A stretch of DNA of 64,000 nt from Serratia sp. AKBS12 (GTDB lineage Bacteria; Pseudomonadota; Gammaproteobacteria; Enterobacterales; Enterobacteriaceae), in contig NZ_JANUSB010000002.1 of assembly GCF_024793895.1 (NCBI RefSeq), positions 496,001 through 560,000 of the forward strand, written 5' to 3'. The notes under the pieces were generated by a model. The model made no database searches. It saw only the letters and a program-made list of their open reading frames with translations, and was not told the origin of the DNA. How positions within the stretch are numbered: position 1 is the stretch's first letter; each line of letters opens with the position of its first letter. Of this stretch, positions 41,802-53,966 are shown piece after piece. Position numbers and translations under genes: made by a program.

Positions 41802-44285
41802 TCAGCCTTCACTCTGCTGCGCACCTTTCTTCTTCACGGCGCGCTTGGCTTTGGTGGCCGCCGCTATCTTTTTGGTTTTGTCGGACACTTTTTTGGCCTT
41901 GGCCTTTTTGTCCTTCTTCACCTTGTCGGCCGGTTTGGCGCCGTCTTTACGAAACGCGCTGTCCGGCTCAAAATTGGCCGGTGGCTTGCCGCCACGGCGT
42001 TTACGGCCGTTGCCGTTGCCGCCGCCGTCACGCAGCGTGCGTGGCGCACCCTTCTTGGCGCGTTCGCGTTCGGTCTTGCCTTCGCCGCGCGGCTTGCGGG
42101 TGCTGGAAACCAGAGCAAAATCGATTTTACGCTCGTCCATATGCACCGCTTCAACACGGATCTCCACGGTATCGCCCAGGCGATAGACCATACCGGACGA
42201 TTCGCCGATAAGACGCTGGCCGATATTATCGTAGCGATAGTAATCATTATCCAGCGTTGATACATGCACCAAACCATCAATAAACAGATCGTTCAGGCGC
42301 ACGAAGAAACCAAAGCCAGTGACGCTGGCAATAATGCCGGTAAACACTTCACCGACGTGATCCTGCATAAAGTCGCATTTCAGCCAGTCGGCGACGTTGC
42401 GGGTGGCTTCGTCGGCGCGGCGTTCGGTCATCGAACAGTGCAGACCCAGTTGCAGCATCTCTTCAAGATCGCTATGCCAACCGCCGGTCGGCGTCCAGCG
42501 GTGCTGCGGTTCGCCGTGCTCTTTGGCTAACAGATACTTGATAGCCCGGTGCAGTGACAGATCCGGGTAGCGACGAATAGGCGAGGTAAAGTGGCCGTAC
42601 GACCCCAACGCCAGCCCGAAGTGGCCACGGTTTTCCGGATCGTAAATCGCCTGTTTCATCGAACGCAGCAGCATGGTCTGCAGCATTTCGTGATCGGGAC
42701 GCTCGGATACGATATCCATCAGTTGCGCATAGTCTTTCGGCTGCGGCTTGTTGCCACCACCCAGGGTCAGGCTCAGCTCGCTGAGCACGCTGCGCAGCGA
42801 CTTGATATGGTCGTCGCTTGGGCGATCGTGCACGCGGAACAGCGCCGGCTCATTGTGTTTTTCAACAAAGCGCGCCGCCGCAACGTTCGCCATGATCATG
42901 CATTCTTCGATTAGCTTGTGCGCATCGTTACGCACCGTCGGCTCCACGCGTTCGATGCGGCGCTCGGCGTTGAAGATGAACTTGGCTTCTTCGGTTTCAA
43001 AGGCAATGCCGCCACGTTCGGCGCGCGCGCGATCCAGCACCTTGTACATGGCGTGCAACTCTTCCAGGTGCTTGACCAGCGGATGGTACTGCTCGCGCAG
43101 CTCCTGATCGCCCTGCAACATGTGCCACACCTTGGTGTAGGTCAGGCGAGCATGGGAGCTCATCACCGCTTCATAGAACTTGGCCGTCGACAACCGCCCC
43201 TGGGCCGAAATGGTCATTTCGCACACCATACACAGGCGATCCACCTGCGGATTCAGCGAGCAAAGGCCGTTGGACAGCACTTCCGGCAGCATCGGCACCA
43301 CCTGTGACGGGAAGTACACCGAGGTACCGCGGCTGCGGGCTTCGTCATCCAGTGCGGTCCCAGGACGTACGTAATAGCTGACGTCGGCAATGGCAACCCA
43401 CAGGCGCCAGCCGCCGCCGCGCTTCTTCTCGCAGTAAACTGCGTCATCGAAGTCGCGCGCGTCTTCGCCGTCAATGGTGACCAACGGCAGGTTACGCAAA
43501 TCTACGCGCCCGACCTTGGCCTCTTCCGGCACCTCTTCGCTGAGGGAGGCGACCTGTTTTTCCACCTGTGGTGGCCAGGTATGCGGGATTTCATGGGTGC
43601 GCAGCGCAATATCGACCGCCATGCTGGTGCCCATTTTATCGCCGAGGATCTCGACGATTTTACCAACGGCCTTGGTGCGGCGGGTCGGACGCTGGGTCAG
43701 TTCAACCACCACCATAAAGCCCATGCGCGCACCGCTGACCGCCTCGCTCGGGATCAGAATATCGAAGCTCAGACGGCTGTCGTCCGGCACCACGAAGCCG
43801 ACGCCGGCGTCGGTAAAGTAGCGGCCGACGATCTGACTGGTTTTTGGCACCAGAACGCGCACAATGCGCGCTTCGCGACGGCCTTTGCGGTCGGCACCCA
43901 GCGCCTGCGCCAGCACCACGTCGCCATGAATGGCCATTTTCATCTGTTCGGCCGACAGGTACAAATCGTCCTTGCTGCCCTCAATGCGCAGGAAACCATA
44001 GCCATCGCGGTGGCCGATCACCGTACCGCGCAGCAGGTCCAGACGCTCCGGCAGGGCGTAGCATTGACGGCGAGTAAATATCAGTTGCCCATCGCGCTCC
44101 ATGGCGCGCAGGCGGCGGCGCAGCGCTTCCTGATGTTCTTCGCTGGTCAAATCCAGCTCTTTTGCCAGCTCTTCACGACTGGCCGGTGTTTCACGCTTGG
44201 CCAAATGGGCAAGAATGAATTCGCGGCTCGGGATGGGGGATTCGTATTTTTCTGCTTCTCGTTCCAGGAAAGGATCTTGTGACAT
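41802..44285 (-). CDS. rnr: Ribonuclease R
   Basis: Processive 3'-5' exoribonuclease that degrades structured RNA and acts in trans-translation and cold shock. It has 827 residues from [15 protein letters not shown]; a 47-codon upstream extension is rejected. Order: N-terminal winged HTH (about 20-90), two cold-shock domains, an RNB domain with the catalytic [12 protein letters not shown] block, an S1 domain near 640-725, and a long lysine-rich tail. It follows nsrR by 198 bp. Confidence 0.97.
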   Translation of the reverse strand: MSQDPFLEREAEKYESPIPSREFILAHLAKRETPASREELAKELDLTSEEHQEALRRRLRAMERDGQLIFTRRQCYALPERLDLLRGTVIGHRDGYGFLRIEGSKDDLYLSAEQMKMAIHGDVVLAQALGADRKGRREARIVRVLVPKTSQIVGRYFTDAGVGFVVPDDSRLSFDILIPSEAVSGARMGFMVVVELTQRPTRRTKAVGKIVEILGDKMGTSMAVDIALRTHEIPHTWPPQVEKQVASLSEEVPEEAKVGRVDLRNLPLVTIDGEDARDFDDAVYCEKKRGGGWRLWVAIADVSYYVRPGTALDDEARSRGTSVYFPSQVVPMLPEVLSNGLCSLNPQVDRLCMVCEMTISAQGRLSTAKFYEAVMSSHARLTYTKVWHMLQGDQELREQYHPLVKHLEELHAMYKVLDRARAERGGIAFETEEAKFIFNAERRIERVEPTVRNDAHKLIEECMIMANVAAARFVEKHNEPALFRVHDRPSDDHIKSLRSVLSELSLTLGGGNKPQPKDYAQLMDIVSERPDHEMLQTMLLRSMKQAIYDPENRGHFGLALGSYGHFTSPIRRYPDLSLHRAIKYLLAKEHGEPQHRWTPTGGWHSDLEEMLQLGLHCSMTERRADEATRNVADWLKCDFMQDHVGEVFTGIIASVTGFGFFVRLNDLFIDGLVHVSTLDNDYYRYDNIGQRLIGESSGMVYRLGDTVEIRVEAVHMDERKIDFALVSSTRKPRGEGKTERERAKKGAPRTLRDGGGNGNGRKRRGGKPPANFEPDSAFRKDGAKPADKVKKDKKAKAKKVSDKTKKIAAATKAKRAVKKKGAQQSEG

Positions 44286-44483
44286 TGCGGTTCCTCCGTT
44301 GTCATCAGCAGGGTGTCGCGAGAATAGGCCAACGGGCTCGATTGTCGCAGACTGTCTGGGGCGGACAGCACGTAAACCGGAGCATGCACCGGGCACCTGC
44401 GGTTCTTGAACGCTGTCTCGCCGCAAAATGGCAAGTAAACTGGCTTATGGGGCCACTTCTCAGCCCTGTTTACTTATCGATGT

Positions 44484-44909
44484 TTATTCGACAAGCAATA
44501 GCTTGTAGAGCGGAGCGTTGTCTTCGACCATATCGGCCAAGGTATAATTGTCCAGCTCTGCAAGAAAATTCTGTACCCCCTGCTGCAACACCTGCTTCAG
44601 GCGGCAAGCGGGGGTGATATGGCAAAAATCGCCGCTGCAGTTAACCAGCGATAGCGGCTCCAAAGCGCGCACCACGTCGCCAATGCGTATCGATGCCGCA
44701 GGTTGCCCCAGGCGGATACCCCCATTTTTACCACGCACGGCAGTGACCAGCCCGATACGACTCAACTGGTTGATTATTTTCACCATATGGTTGCGGGACA
44801 CGCCATACACTTCGGTCACTTCCGAAATGCTGGTCATTTTATCCTTCGGCAATGAGGCCATGTAGATCAGCGCCCGCAGGCCATAATCAGTAAAACTTGT
44901 TAACTGCAC
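44484..44909 (-). CDS. nsrR: Nitric-oxide-sensing transcriptional repressor NsrR
   Basis: Rrf2-family regulator of 141 residues. The N-terminal winged HTH contains [20 protein letters not shown]. The iron-sulfur cluster ligands C91, C96 and C102 are in place. Nitric oxide destroys DNA binding and derepresses hmp, ytfE and others. One probable target, ytfE, lies 12 kb away with a clear NsrR palindrome. It heads the nsrR-rnr-rlmB unit. Confidence 0.97.
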   Translation of the reverse strand: MQLTSFTDYGLRALIYMASLPKDKMTSISEVTEVYGVSRNHMVKIINQLSRIGLVTAVRGKNGGIRLGQPAASIRIGDVVRALEPLSLVNCSGDFCHITPACRLKQVLQQGVQNFLAELDNYTLADMVEDNAPLYKLLLVE

Positions 44910-45114
44910 GTCTACCTCTGGGTAGGATTTACCCGTCTGACACGCCGCTTTTCGGCATTTATCAAAAGATTACTTATAGGATAATAAACCAGGCTGAGAG
45001 TTCGTCGTTAATTATTTATACCCTAGGGTACACGACCGACAGGGCAATGAAATCATTAAGCCGGGATAATGAAAGGATTTTTGCTGGGCAACCGCATTTG
45101 GCGAGGTGAACACC

Positions 45115-45145
45115 ATAAAAACAAACCGGGACGGCGCCCGGTTTG
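45115..45145 (-). terminator. purA terminator
   Basis: CAAACCGGG / CCCGGTTTG around a 6-nt loop; the minus strand continues TTTTTATGG. Confidence 0.85.
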
Positions 45146-45164
45146 CTGATGACAGGAAAACGGT

Positions 45165-46517
<1,353 letters not shown>

Positions 46518-46560
46518 TCAGCACTTTTAGCATACGATTGCGTATTTTTTCGGCTACACT

Positions 46561-46761
46561 TCAGCCACCAAGGCGTGTGCTCAACATATAGTAGATAACG
46601 ATGCCGGCAACCACTATTCCGCCGCCAAAACGGCGCAGCGTGGCGTCGGGCAATTGCGTCATTGCCAGGATCATTTTGCGCCAGGCCTGCGGAAACAGCA
46701 TTGGTCCCAGCCCTTCCAGCACCAAAACCAGCCCAAGCGCCAGCCAGATCGTCGAATTCAT
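46561..46761 (-). CDS. yjeT: DUF2065 small membrane protein YjeT
   Basis: 66-residue protein with hydrophobic stretches at about 4-20 and 46-60. The family motif LVLVLEGLGPMLFPQAWRKM is close to the N-terminus. It sits between hflC and purA as in E. coli. Its function is unknown. Confidence 0.92.
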   Translation of the reverse strand: MNSTIWLALGLVLVLEGLGPMLFPQAWRKMILAMTQLPDATLRRFGGGIVVAGIVIYYMLSTRLGG

Positions 46762-46777
46762 GTTTCCCTCCGGAAAA

Positions 46778-46803
46778 GAAAAAGGCCCGCGATTAAACGG
46801 GCC
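46778..46803 (-). terminator. Terminator after hflC
   Basis: GGCCCG / CGGGCC around an 8-nt loop, followed on the minus strand by TTTTTCTTTTCC. It separates hflC from yjeT. Confidence 0.8.
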
Positions 46804-46827
46804 CTGATAACTATGATGCTTTAAGCA

Positions 46828-47832
46828 TTACTTACGCGTCGAATCCGGCGACTTCATGTAGCGGAAGAAATCGCTGTCCGGGCTGAGCACCATCACATCC
46901 TGGTTGTTTTTGAAGCTGGCTTCATAGGCACGCAGGCTACGGATAAAGGCATAGAAGTCCGGATCCTGGCTGAACGCATTGGCGAACAGCTTGGCGGCTT
47001 CGGCATCGCCTTCACCACGGGTGATTCGAGCCTGACGCTCGGCTTCCGCCAGGGTACGAGTCACCTCATAGTCCGCGCTGGCGCGCAGTTTCTCGGCTTC
47101 TTCCTGACCCTGTGAACGCAGACGACGAGCGACCGCTTCACGTTCGGCGCGCATACGCTGGTAAATCGCATCGGACACTTCCGCCGGCAGGTTGATCTGC
47201 TTGATACGGACGTCGATAACTTCAATACCCAATGCGGCCATGCTGTTCGGGTTGACCTGTGGCTGCTTGCCGGTGGTTTCCCGCTCAACGCGCGCCGCTG
47301 CAGAAGCGATAGCGTCGTCGGCTTCGGTGGTGGCAACTTCTTCGCCATCGCCGACGGTGCCGGTGTTCAGCGCATCACGCACGTCGGACATCAGCTTGCC
47401 GCGCGAGTCGGTAACGATATCCTTCACGTCCAGACGACCGATTTCGGAACGCAGACGGTCACTGAATTTACGTTTCAGCAGCACTTCGGCCTGGGAGACG
47501 TCACCGCCGCCGGTTGCCAGATAGTAACGGCTGAAATCGCTGATGCGCCATTTCAGATAGGAGTCGACGATCAGGTCTTTCTTCTCGCTGGTAACAAAGC
47601 GATCGGCCTGGTTGTCCATGGTCTGGATACGCGCATCCAGGTTCTTCACGGTCTCAATGAACGGGATCTTGAAGTGCAGACCCGGCTCATACACCAGCGG
47701 TTTATTTTCGCCGTCACGCAGTACCTTGCCAAAGCGCAGGACGATGCCACGCTGGCCTTCCTGCACCACGAACAGTGAAGCAAAAAGCGCCACCAGCACC
47801 ACAATGACGATAACTACAAAAGACTTACGCAT
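46828..47832 (-). CDS. hflC: FtsH regulator HflC
   Basis: 334-residue SPFH/prohibitin protein. One N-terminal membrane segment (about 5-23) places the bulk in the periplasm. The SPFH domain is followed by a glutamate/alanine-rich coiled coil (about 215-300). HflC and HflK build the large cage around FtsH hexamers and limit access of membrane substrates. It follows hflK by 3 bp. Confidence 0.97.
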   Translation of the reverse strand: MRKSFVVIVIVVLVALFASLFVVQEGQRGIVLRFGKVLRDGENKPLVYEPGLHFKIPFIETVKNLDARIQTMDNQADRFVTSEKKDLIVDSYLKWRISDFSRYYLATGGGDVSQAEVLLKRKFSDRLRSEIGRLDVKDIVTDSRGKLMSDVRDALNTGTVGDGEEVATTEADDAIASAAARVERETTGKQPQVNPNSMAALGIEVIDVRIKQINLPAEVSDAIYQRMRAEREAVARRLRSQGQEEAEKLRASADYEVTRTLAEAERQARITRGEGDAEAAKLFANAFSQDPDFYAFIRSLRAYEASFKNNQDVMVLSPDSDFFRYMKSPDSTRK

Positions 47833-47835
47833 TGA

Positions 47836-49089
47836 TTATTCTCTCCCTACGCGAGTGGTATCGTCACGCTGCGCATTTGCCCGGCGTTGGTCCATGATCG
47901 TACCGCTGTTCTGCGGTCTGTTGCCGGCATTGCCGCTGGCAGACGGAGCGGGGTTGAGACGAATCAGGCTGGTGTCCTTATTGCCGCTGTCTGCCGCTGC
48001 GCCGGTCTGGCCACGCAGCATCTGATCCAGCGGTAACACCATCAGATTGTTGCCTTTGTCACTCACCAGCACCTTGCGGGTATGGCTCAGGACTTTTTCC
48101 ATGGTTTCGATATACAAACGCTCGCGGGTAATTTCCGGCGCAGACTTGTATTCCGGCAGCAGCTTGGCAAAGCGCGCGACTTCACCCTGAGCTTCCAGAA
48201 CCGTACGGTCTTTATACGCCTTAGAGTCTTCCAGCAGACGCTGCGCCTGACCGTTGGCGCGAGGCTGAACTTCGTTGGCATAAGCTTCTGCTTCACGAAT
48301 GTACTGCTGTTCGTTTTCACGTGCGGCAATCGCATCATCGAACGACGCCTTGACCTCTTCCGGTGGACGCGCCGCCTGGAAGTTGACGTCCAGCAGGGTG
48401 ATGCCCATGTGGTAAGGACGAATGGTCTCTTCCAGCATGCGTTGCGTATCATTACGCACCACGGTACGGCCTTCGGTCAGGATGCGGTCCATCGAATATT
48501 TGCCGATCACTCCACGCAACGCGCTGTCGGTAGCCTGGCTCAGGCTGTCGTCCGCATTCACCACGCTAAACAGATAGGCTTCCGGGTTGGTCACGCGATA
48601 CTGCACGTTCATTTCCACCCGCACCACGTTTTCATCGGAAGTCAGCATCACGCCGGACGCCGCCAGTTCACGAACCGATTCCACGTTAACCGGGCGTACC
48701 TCATCAATGAAGGTCGGCTTCCAGTTCAGGCCCGGTTGCACCAGGTGGCTGAACTTGCCAAAACGCGTCACAACGCCGCGCTCGGCTTCCTTGATGGTGT
48801 AGAAGCCACTGGCTGCCCAGATAACCACTACCGCCACTGCCGCGATACCGATGATACGGCCGCTGAAACGCGGGCCGGATGAACCGGTACCGCCAGTATT
48901 ATTGCCGTTGGAGCCTTTGCCGCCGCCCAAACCACTCAGCTTCTTGCTCAGTTTGCGGAAGATGTCATCCAAATCAGGTGGCCCTTGTTCACGACCGCCT
49001 TTGTTACCGCCAGAGTTGCCGCCATTATTATTGCTGCTCCCCCACGGGTCGCGGTCCTGTCCGTTATTACCGGGCTGATTCCACGCCAT
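47836..49089 (-). CDS. hflK: FtsH regulator HflK
   Basis: 417-residue SPFH protein, partner of HflC. A cytoplasmic N-terminus rich in glycine and asparagine (residues 1-75) precedes the membrane segment (about 79-99), the SPFH domain, a coiled coil (about 275-330) and a variable C-terminal tail. FtsH, their client, is at the left end of the window. It is 113 bp downstream of hflX. Confidence 0.97.
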   Translation of the reverse strand: MAWNQPGNNGQDRDPWGSSNNNGGNSGGNKGGREQGPPDLDDIFRKLSKKLSGLGGGKGSNGNNTGGTGSSGPRFSGRIIGIAAVAVVVIWAASGFYTIKEAERGVVTRFGKFSHLVQPGLNWKPTFIDEVRPVNVESVRELAASGVMLTSDENVVRVEMNVQYRVTNPEAYLFSVVNADDSLSQATDSALRGVIGKYSMDRILTEGRTVVRNDTQRMLEETIRPYHMGITLLDVNFQAARPPEEVKASFDDAIAARENEQQYIREAEAYANEVQPRANGQAQRLLEDSKAYKDRTVLEAQGEVARFAKLLPEYKSAPEITRERLYIETMEKVLSHTRKVLVSDKGNNLMVLPLDQMLRGQTGAAADSGNKDTSLIRLNPAPSASGNAGNRPQNSGTIMDQRRANAQRDDTTRVGRE

Positions 49090-49202
49090 GTTTTAGCTCC
49101 ATTATTCTGTGATTGGGTACTTCAGGCTTATACGCCGGCTGTCGCAAGGCTGCGACGCCGATCGTGCCTACAGACCGAGCGTACAAATGTAACAGGATAT
49201 GA

Positions 49203-50483
49203 TCATACGATAAAGTTAATCAGTTCCTGTTCCTGTTTACAAAGGCGACGCCACTCGACGATCGGCATGCGCACAACCATGCCAATGCTGCCGTCCTCTT
49301 CGATCCACTCTTTCTCTATCGCCTGAAGCTGGTAAAAACGGCTACGAAGACGGCCTGCCTCTGGCGGTAAGCGCAGTTCATGTTGCGCAATTTCCCCCGA
49401 TAAGCGCTCCGTCAACGCCTGAAACAGCAACGGGATACCTTCTCCGCTGGCGGCGGACAGCCACACCCGGATCGGTAAATTTTCTTCGTTGCGGTCGATA
49501 CGCGGCACAAAATCGTCCAGCATATCTATTTTGTTCATCACTAACAGTGTAGGGATCTCATCCGAGTCAATCTCTGCCAGCACGGTATTCACCGCTTCAA
49601 TGTTTTCATCCACGCGGGTGTCCGCAGCATCGATAACATGTAACAACAGAGAGGCCTGACGCGTTTCTTGCAGCGTCGCTTTAAAGGCAGCGACCAAATC
49701 GTGCGGCAAGTGCCTGATGAACCCTACGGTATCCGCCAGCACCGTATCGCCCACATCCGCCACGTCAATGCGGCGCAGCGTTGGATCCAGGGTGGCAAAT
49801 AGTTGATCCGCCGCATACACATCGGCAGAGGTAATTCGATTAAACAGGGTAGATTTGCCGGCATTGGTGTACCCCACCAAAGATACGGTGGGTACATCGG
49901 CGCGGGTACGCGCACGGCGACCTTGTTCACGCTGCTTTTCCACCCGCTCAAGGCGGCGCAGAATCAGGCTGATGCGATCGCGCAGCAAACGACGGTCGGT
50001 CTCCAACTGGGTTTCCCCTGGGCCGCGCAGGCCGATCCCCCCTTTCTGGCGCTCAAGGTGAGTCCAGCCACGCACCAAACGCGTCGCAATGTGGCGCAGC
50101 TGCGCCAGTTCTACCTGCAGCTTGCCTTCGTGTGTACGGGCTCGCTGGGCAAAGATATCTAGAATCAACCCGGTGCGATCGATCACGCGGCATTCACATA
50201 GGCGCTCGAGATTTCTCTCCTGCGCCGGGGAAAGGGAATGATCAAACAGGACAACAGATGCGCCACTGGCTTTAACTGCATCTGCAATTTCTTCGGCCTT
50301 TCCTTCACCGACAAAGTACTTGGGATGTGGGGCTTTGCGGCTACCAGTAACCACTTGCAAAGCGTCTACACCCGCGGAAGAAACCAGCGATTCGAATTCA
50401 CTGAGGTCTTCGGTGTCTTTGTCCTGCGAGAAATAGATATGAACCAGTACGGCCTGCTCACCGGCTTCATAACGGTCAAACAA
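49203..50483 (-). CDS. hflX: Ribosome-splitting GTPase HflX
   Basis: GTPase that dissociates stalled or heat-damaged 70S ribosomes. It has 426 residues and begins with a TTG codon at 50483 ([10 protein letters not shown]), the only start that keeps the conserved N-terminus. The N-terminal HflX domain includes GEGKAEEIA and [14 protein letters not shown]. The G domain has [20 protein letters not shown] and NKID. A perfect hairpin separates it from hfq. Confidence 0.97.
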   Translation of the reverse strand: MFDRYEAGEQAVLVHIYFSQDKDTEDLSEFESLVSSAGVDALQVVTGSRKAPHPKYFVGEGKAEEIADAVKASGASVVLFDHSLSPAQERNLERLCECRVIDRTGLILDIFAQRARTHEGKLQVELAQLRHIATRLVRGWTHLERQKGGIGLRGPGETQLETDRRLLRDRISLILRRLERVEKQREQGRRARTRADVPTVSLVGYTNAGKSTLFNRITSADVYAADQLFATLDPTLRRIDVADVGDTVLADTVGFIRHLPHDLVAAFKATLQETRQASLLLHVIDAADTRVDENIEAVNTVLAEIDSDEIPTLLVMNKIDMLDDFVPRIDRNEENLPIRVWLSAASGEGIPLLFQALTERLSGEIAQHELRLPPEAGRLRSRFYQLQAIEKEWIEEDGSIGMVVRMPIVEWRRLCKQEQELINFIV

Positions 50484-50520
50484 GCGTGCAACCTCTCAAA
50501 CGGACACAAACCGTGAGTTT

Positions 50521-50557
50521 GGGGAACACAGGCAGCACTTTACTGCCCATGTTCCCC
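50521..50557 (-). promoter_or_regulatory. Long hairpin between hfq and hflX
   Basis: GGGGAACA / TGTTCCCC outer arms and an inner GGGCAG / CTGCC pair form one extended stem in the hfq-hflX transcript. No T-run follows, so it looks more like a processing, stability or attenuation element than a standard terminator. Confidence 0.6.
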
Positions 50558-50581
50558 GACATGGTTGTCTTGCAACGCGCT

Positions 50582-50902
<321 letters not shown>

Positions 50903-51124
50903 TTATTTGCTTGTTGTTTGTAACTAAGAACCTGTCGGCTCTAAAATAAACGACGTAAAAAATTTGCGCGCTGAATACTCATCAATTGTACACAATCACT
51001 CGACCTATGCACTATATCCTTCATCTTTCAAGCCTGTAACGGCAGTGGCTACTTGCATTACCCCTTCACTTAACGCTTCAAGCTTCAGGAATTCCCGCAT
51101 TAGCCTGCTGACGACAACCTGAAA

Positions 51125-52069
51125 TCAACGGGATAAAACCACCTGTGTTACCGAGTTCAAAGCCTCTCCCGGCTTTTCACTGTCCAGCCAATGGACCGAC
51201 TCCCAACCTCGTAACCAGGTCATTTGGCGTTTGGCCAACTGACGTGTTGCGCAAATACCACGATAAACCATCTCATCGTAACTAATCTCGCCAGAAAAAT
51301 ATGACCACATCTGGCGATAACCGACACAGCGAATGGAAGGCAAATCCGTATGCAAATCACCCCGCGCAAAAAGTGCGCGCGCTTCCGTTTCAAAACCTGC
51401 CGCCAACATTTGATGGAACCGCTGCTCAATGCGTTGATGTATCAACTCACGGCTGGTCGGCGCTATCGCAAATTGGTGAACATGATACGGCAACGATTCA
51501 CCCGAAATTTTAGTCAGTTCCGTTAAAGTTTTACCCGAAATAAAAAAAACTTCCAGTGCTCTGGACAGTCTCTGCGGATCATTCGGATGAATTCTCAATG
51601 CGGCAACCGGATCAATGGCCTGTAACTGACGGTGCAGAGCTTCCCAACCCTCTGCTTGCGCCTGCCGTTCAATACGCTCGCGCACCGCCGCATCGGCCGG
51701 TGGCAACGGCGACAGGCCTTCCAGCAACGCCTTGAAATACAACATGGTTCCACCCACCAGCAGCGGGATACGCCCGGCGGCGGTGATGTCGGCCATTTCT
51801 TTCAGGGCATCGGCACGAAAATCGGCGGCGGAGTAAACCTCGGCGGGATCGCGAATATCAATCAGCCGGTGCGGCGCCTGCGCCAATTCTTCTGCGCTGG
51901 GCTTGGCGGTGCCGATATCCATGCCACGATAAATCAGCGCAGAGTCCACGCTGATCAGTTCTACCGGCCAACGTGCGCGCAACGCCATTGCCAGCGCGGT
52001 CTTGCCCGATGCCGTAGGCCCCATGACGAAAATCGCCGGGGGACGTGATGCTATTTCAGTTTCAGTCAT
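51125..52069 (-). CDS. miaA: tRNA dimethylallyltransferase MiaA
   Basis: Adds dimethylallyl to A37 of tRNAs that read UNN codons. It has 314 residues from [11 protein letters not shown]; a 30-codon longer frame is rejected. The P-loop GPTASGKT spans 17-24 and the [16 protein letters not shown] block follows. The start overlaps the end of mutL by 8 bp, suggesting translational coupling as in E. coli. Confidence 0.97.
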   Translation of the reverse strand: MTETEIASRPPAIFVMGPTASGKTALAMALRARWPVELISVDSALIYRGMDIGTAKPSAEELAQAPHRLIDIRDPAEVYSAADFRADALKEMADITAAGRIPLLVGGTMLYFKALLEGLSPLPPADAAVRERIERQAQAEGWEALHRQLQAIDPVAALRIHPNDPQRLSRALEVFFISGKTLTELTKISGESLPYHVHQFAIAPTSRELIHQRIEQRFHQMLAAGFETEARALFARGDLHTDLPSIRCVGYRQMWSYFSGEISYDEMVYRGICATRQLAKRQMTWLRGWESVHWLDSEKPGEALNSVTQVVLSR

Positions 52070-53945
52070 GCGTAAGGGCTGCCAGTGCAGCCTGTAAATC
52101 AACAGGTTGTAAAAGTCCGGCCGGTGGCGATTTGACCAGCTGCGGGCAAAGTCGTTCAACGTCGGTCAATAATTGTATCGCTTGCGAGCTGTTCCACTGT
52201 TCATGTTCGCTGCCTATGTGGCGGGCGATCCAGGTGGCCAGCACCGTCGGCGACATCTCGTGATGTTCGGCCAGATAGCCTAACAGCTCCGGTATCAGTT
52301 TTTGTAAATTTTGTTGGCGTAATGGTAAAGGCACTGCGCGCAGCGTCACACGCCCGTGATCAACCTGCAGTTCCAGCCCCATTTTCACCAGCAACGCCTG
52401 ATGCCTGGTACAGGCCGACGCTTCGTTATTGCGCAGTGTCAGCTTGAGCGGAATCAGCAGTGGTTGCGGCCGCAACCCCTCTTCCGGCGGGTTCAGCTGC
52501 GCCTGACGCAGCCAGCGTTCGGCCACCGGCAAATTGAGTAACGCCAGCTGCTGGCGCTGTTCCAGCAGGGCATAGCACGGCGGATAGACCATCAGCACGC
52601 GGCCAAAGCCATGCTGACTGCCGGCCAGCGGCGTTTCCTGCGCGACTTTCGGCGCGGGGAACAGCGGGGCCTTCACCGTCTCGGCCGTCGGCATAACTGC
52701 CGGCTCGGCCGTCGCCTGCATCAAACGGCCGTACAGCTCTCCTTCGCGCTTTTGATAGCCGGAAGCGCCGCCGTGGTAGGGCTGAGGGGGACGTTCGCGC
52801 GCCGCCGGCGGACTTGCCGCTGACGGTTCGCGGCGCGGTGCCGGCTGGGAAAAATGATTGCCACCGGCCGCAACGCGGTTTTCCGGCTGCCATGCCGGCG
52901 CGGCGTCTGGAGCATCGGTTGCTTCTGCCAGCGGTAGCGGCGCACTGCCAAGCTGTTGCAATACCGTGGTCACCGCCTGATAGATAAAGTCATGCACCAG
53001 CCGCGCCTGATGGAAGCGCACTTCATGCTTGGCAGGATGCACGTTGACGTCCACCTGATGCGGATCCACCTCGAGATACAGCACATAGGCCGGCTGCTGG
53101 TCGTCTTTCAGCTGATCCTGATAGGCCTGGCGGATCGCATGGTTGATCAGGCGGTCGCGCATCATGCGGCTGTTGACGTAACAGTATTGCAGTTCGCCCA
53201 GTTGCCGCGCGCCGGCCGGATCGGCCACCCAGCCGCGAATGGTCAAATCGCCGTGTTGCCAGGAAACCGCCAGCGCATGCTGCAAAAACGCCGGCCCGCA
53301 AATACTGCCAAGTCGGCGCTCGTGCTGGCTTTCTTCCTTCGCTGTACGGTACTGACGCATCAGCTTGCCGTTATGACTGAGATTGATAGCCACATCGAAA
53401 CGCGCCAGCGCAATGCGCCGCACCACTTCATCGATATGACCGAATTCGGTTTTTTCGGTGCGCATGAACTTGCGGCGCGCCGGGGTATTGTAGAACAGAT
53501 CGAGTACTTCAACCGTGCTGCCAACCGGATGCGCCGCCGGTTTGACCATCACCGCCTGATCGCGCCCTTCGGCGTAGGCCTGCCAGGCTTCTGGCTGTTC
53601 GGCAGTGCGCGACGTCAGCGTCAAGCGTGACACCGAGCTGATACTGGCCAGCGCTTCGCCGCGGAACCCCAGGCTGACGATGGCTTCCAGATCGTCAAGC
53701 GTGCTGATTTTACTGGTGGCGTGACGCGCCAGCGCCAGCGCCAGATCGGCCTTGCCGATGCCGCAGCCGTTGTCACGAATTCGGATCAGCTTGGCGCCAC
53801 CGCGCTCAATATCAATATCAATACGCGTCGCGCCGGCATCCAGACTGTTTTCCACCAGTTCCTTCACTACCGACGCAGGCCGCTCCACCACCTCTCCGGC
53901 GGCGATCTGGTTGGCGAGCTGTGGTGGCAACACCTGGATTGGCAT
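52062..53945 (-). CDS. mutL: DNA mismatch repair protein MutL
   Basis: 627 residues (E. coli 615). The N-terminal GHKL ATPase has motifs [15 protein letters not shown] and [10 protein letters not shown]. The linker (about 340-440) is long and proline/alanine-rich. The C-terminal dimerisation domain begins near residue 440; no DQHA(X)2E(X)4E endonuclease motif is present, as expected in bacteria that use MutH. It lies 21 bp after amiB. Confidence 0.97.
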   Translation of the reverse strand: MPIQVLPPQLANQIAAGEVVERPASVVKELVENSLDAGATRIDIDIERGGAKLIRIRDNGCGIGKADLALALARHATSKISTLDDLEAIVSLGFRGEALASISSVSRLTLTSRTAEQPEAWQAYAEGRDQAVMVKPAAHPVGSTVEVLDLFYNTPARRKFMRTEKTEFGHIDEVVRRIALARFDVAINLSHNGKLMRQYRTAKEESQHERRLGSICGPAFLQHALAVSWQHGDLTIRGWVADPAGARQLGELQYCYVNSRMMRDRLINHAIRQAYQDQLKDDQQPAYVLYLEVDPHQVDVNVHPAKHEVRFHQARLVHDFIYQAVTTVLQQLGSAPLPLAEATDAPDAAPAWQPENRVAAGGNHFSQPAPRREPSAASPPAARERPPQPYHGGASGYQKREGELYGRLMQATAEPAVMPTAETVKAPLFPAPKVAQETPLAGSQHGFGRVLMVYPPCYALLEQRQQLALLNLPVAERWLRQAQLNPPEEGLRPQPLLIPLKLTLRNNEASACTRHQALLVKMGLELQVDHGRVTLRAVPLPLRQQNLQKLIPELLGYLAEHHEMSPTVLATWIARHIGSEHEQWNSSQAIQLLTDVERLCPQLVKSPPAGLLQPVDLQAALAALTHD

Positions 53946-53966
53946 ACTGGCTCCTCGAGAGTGGCG

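Noticed and set aside
52062-52069. Possible frameshift at the mutL-miaA junction
   Set aside because: The 8-bp overlap is the normal coupled arrangement seen in E. coli and both proteins are full length.
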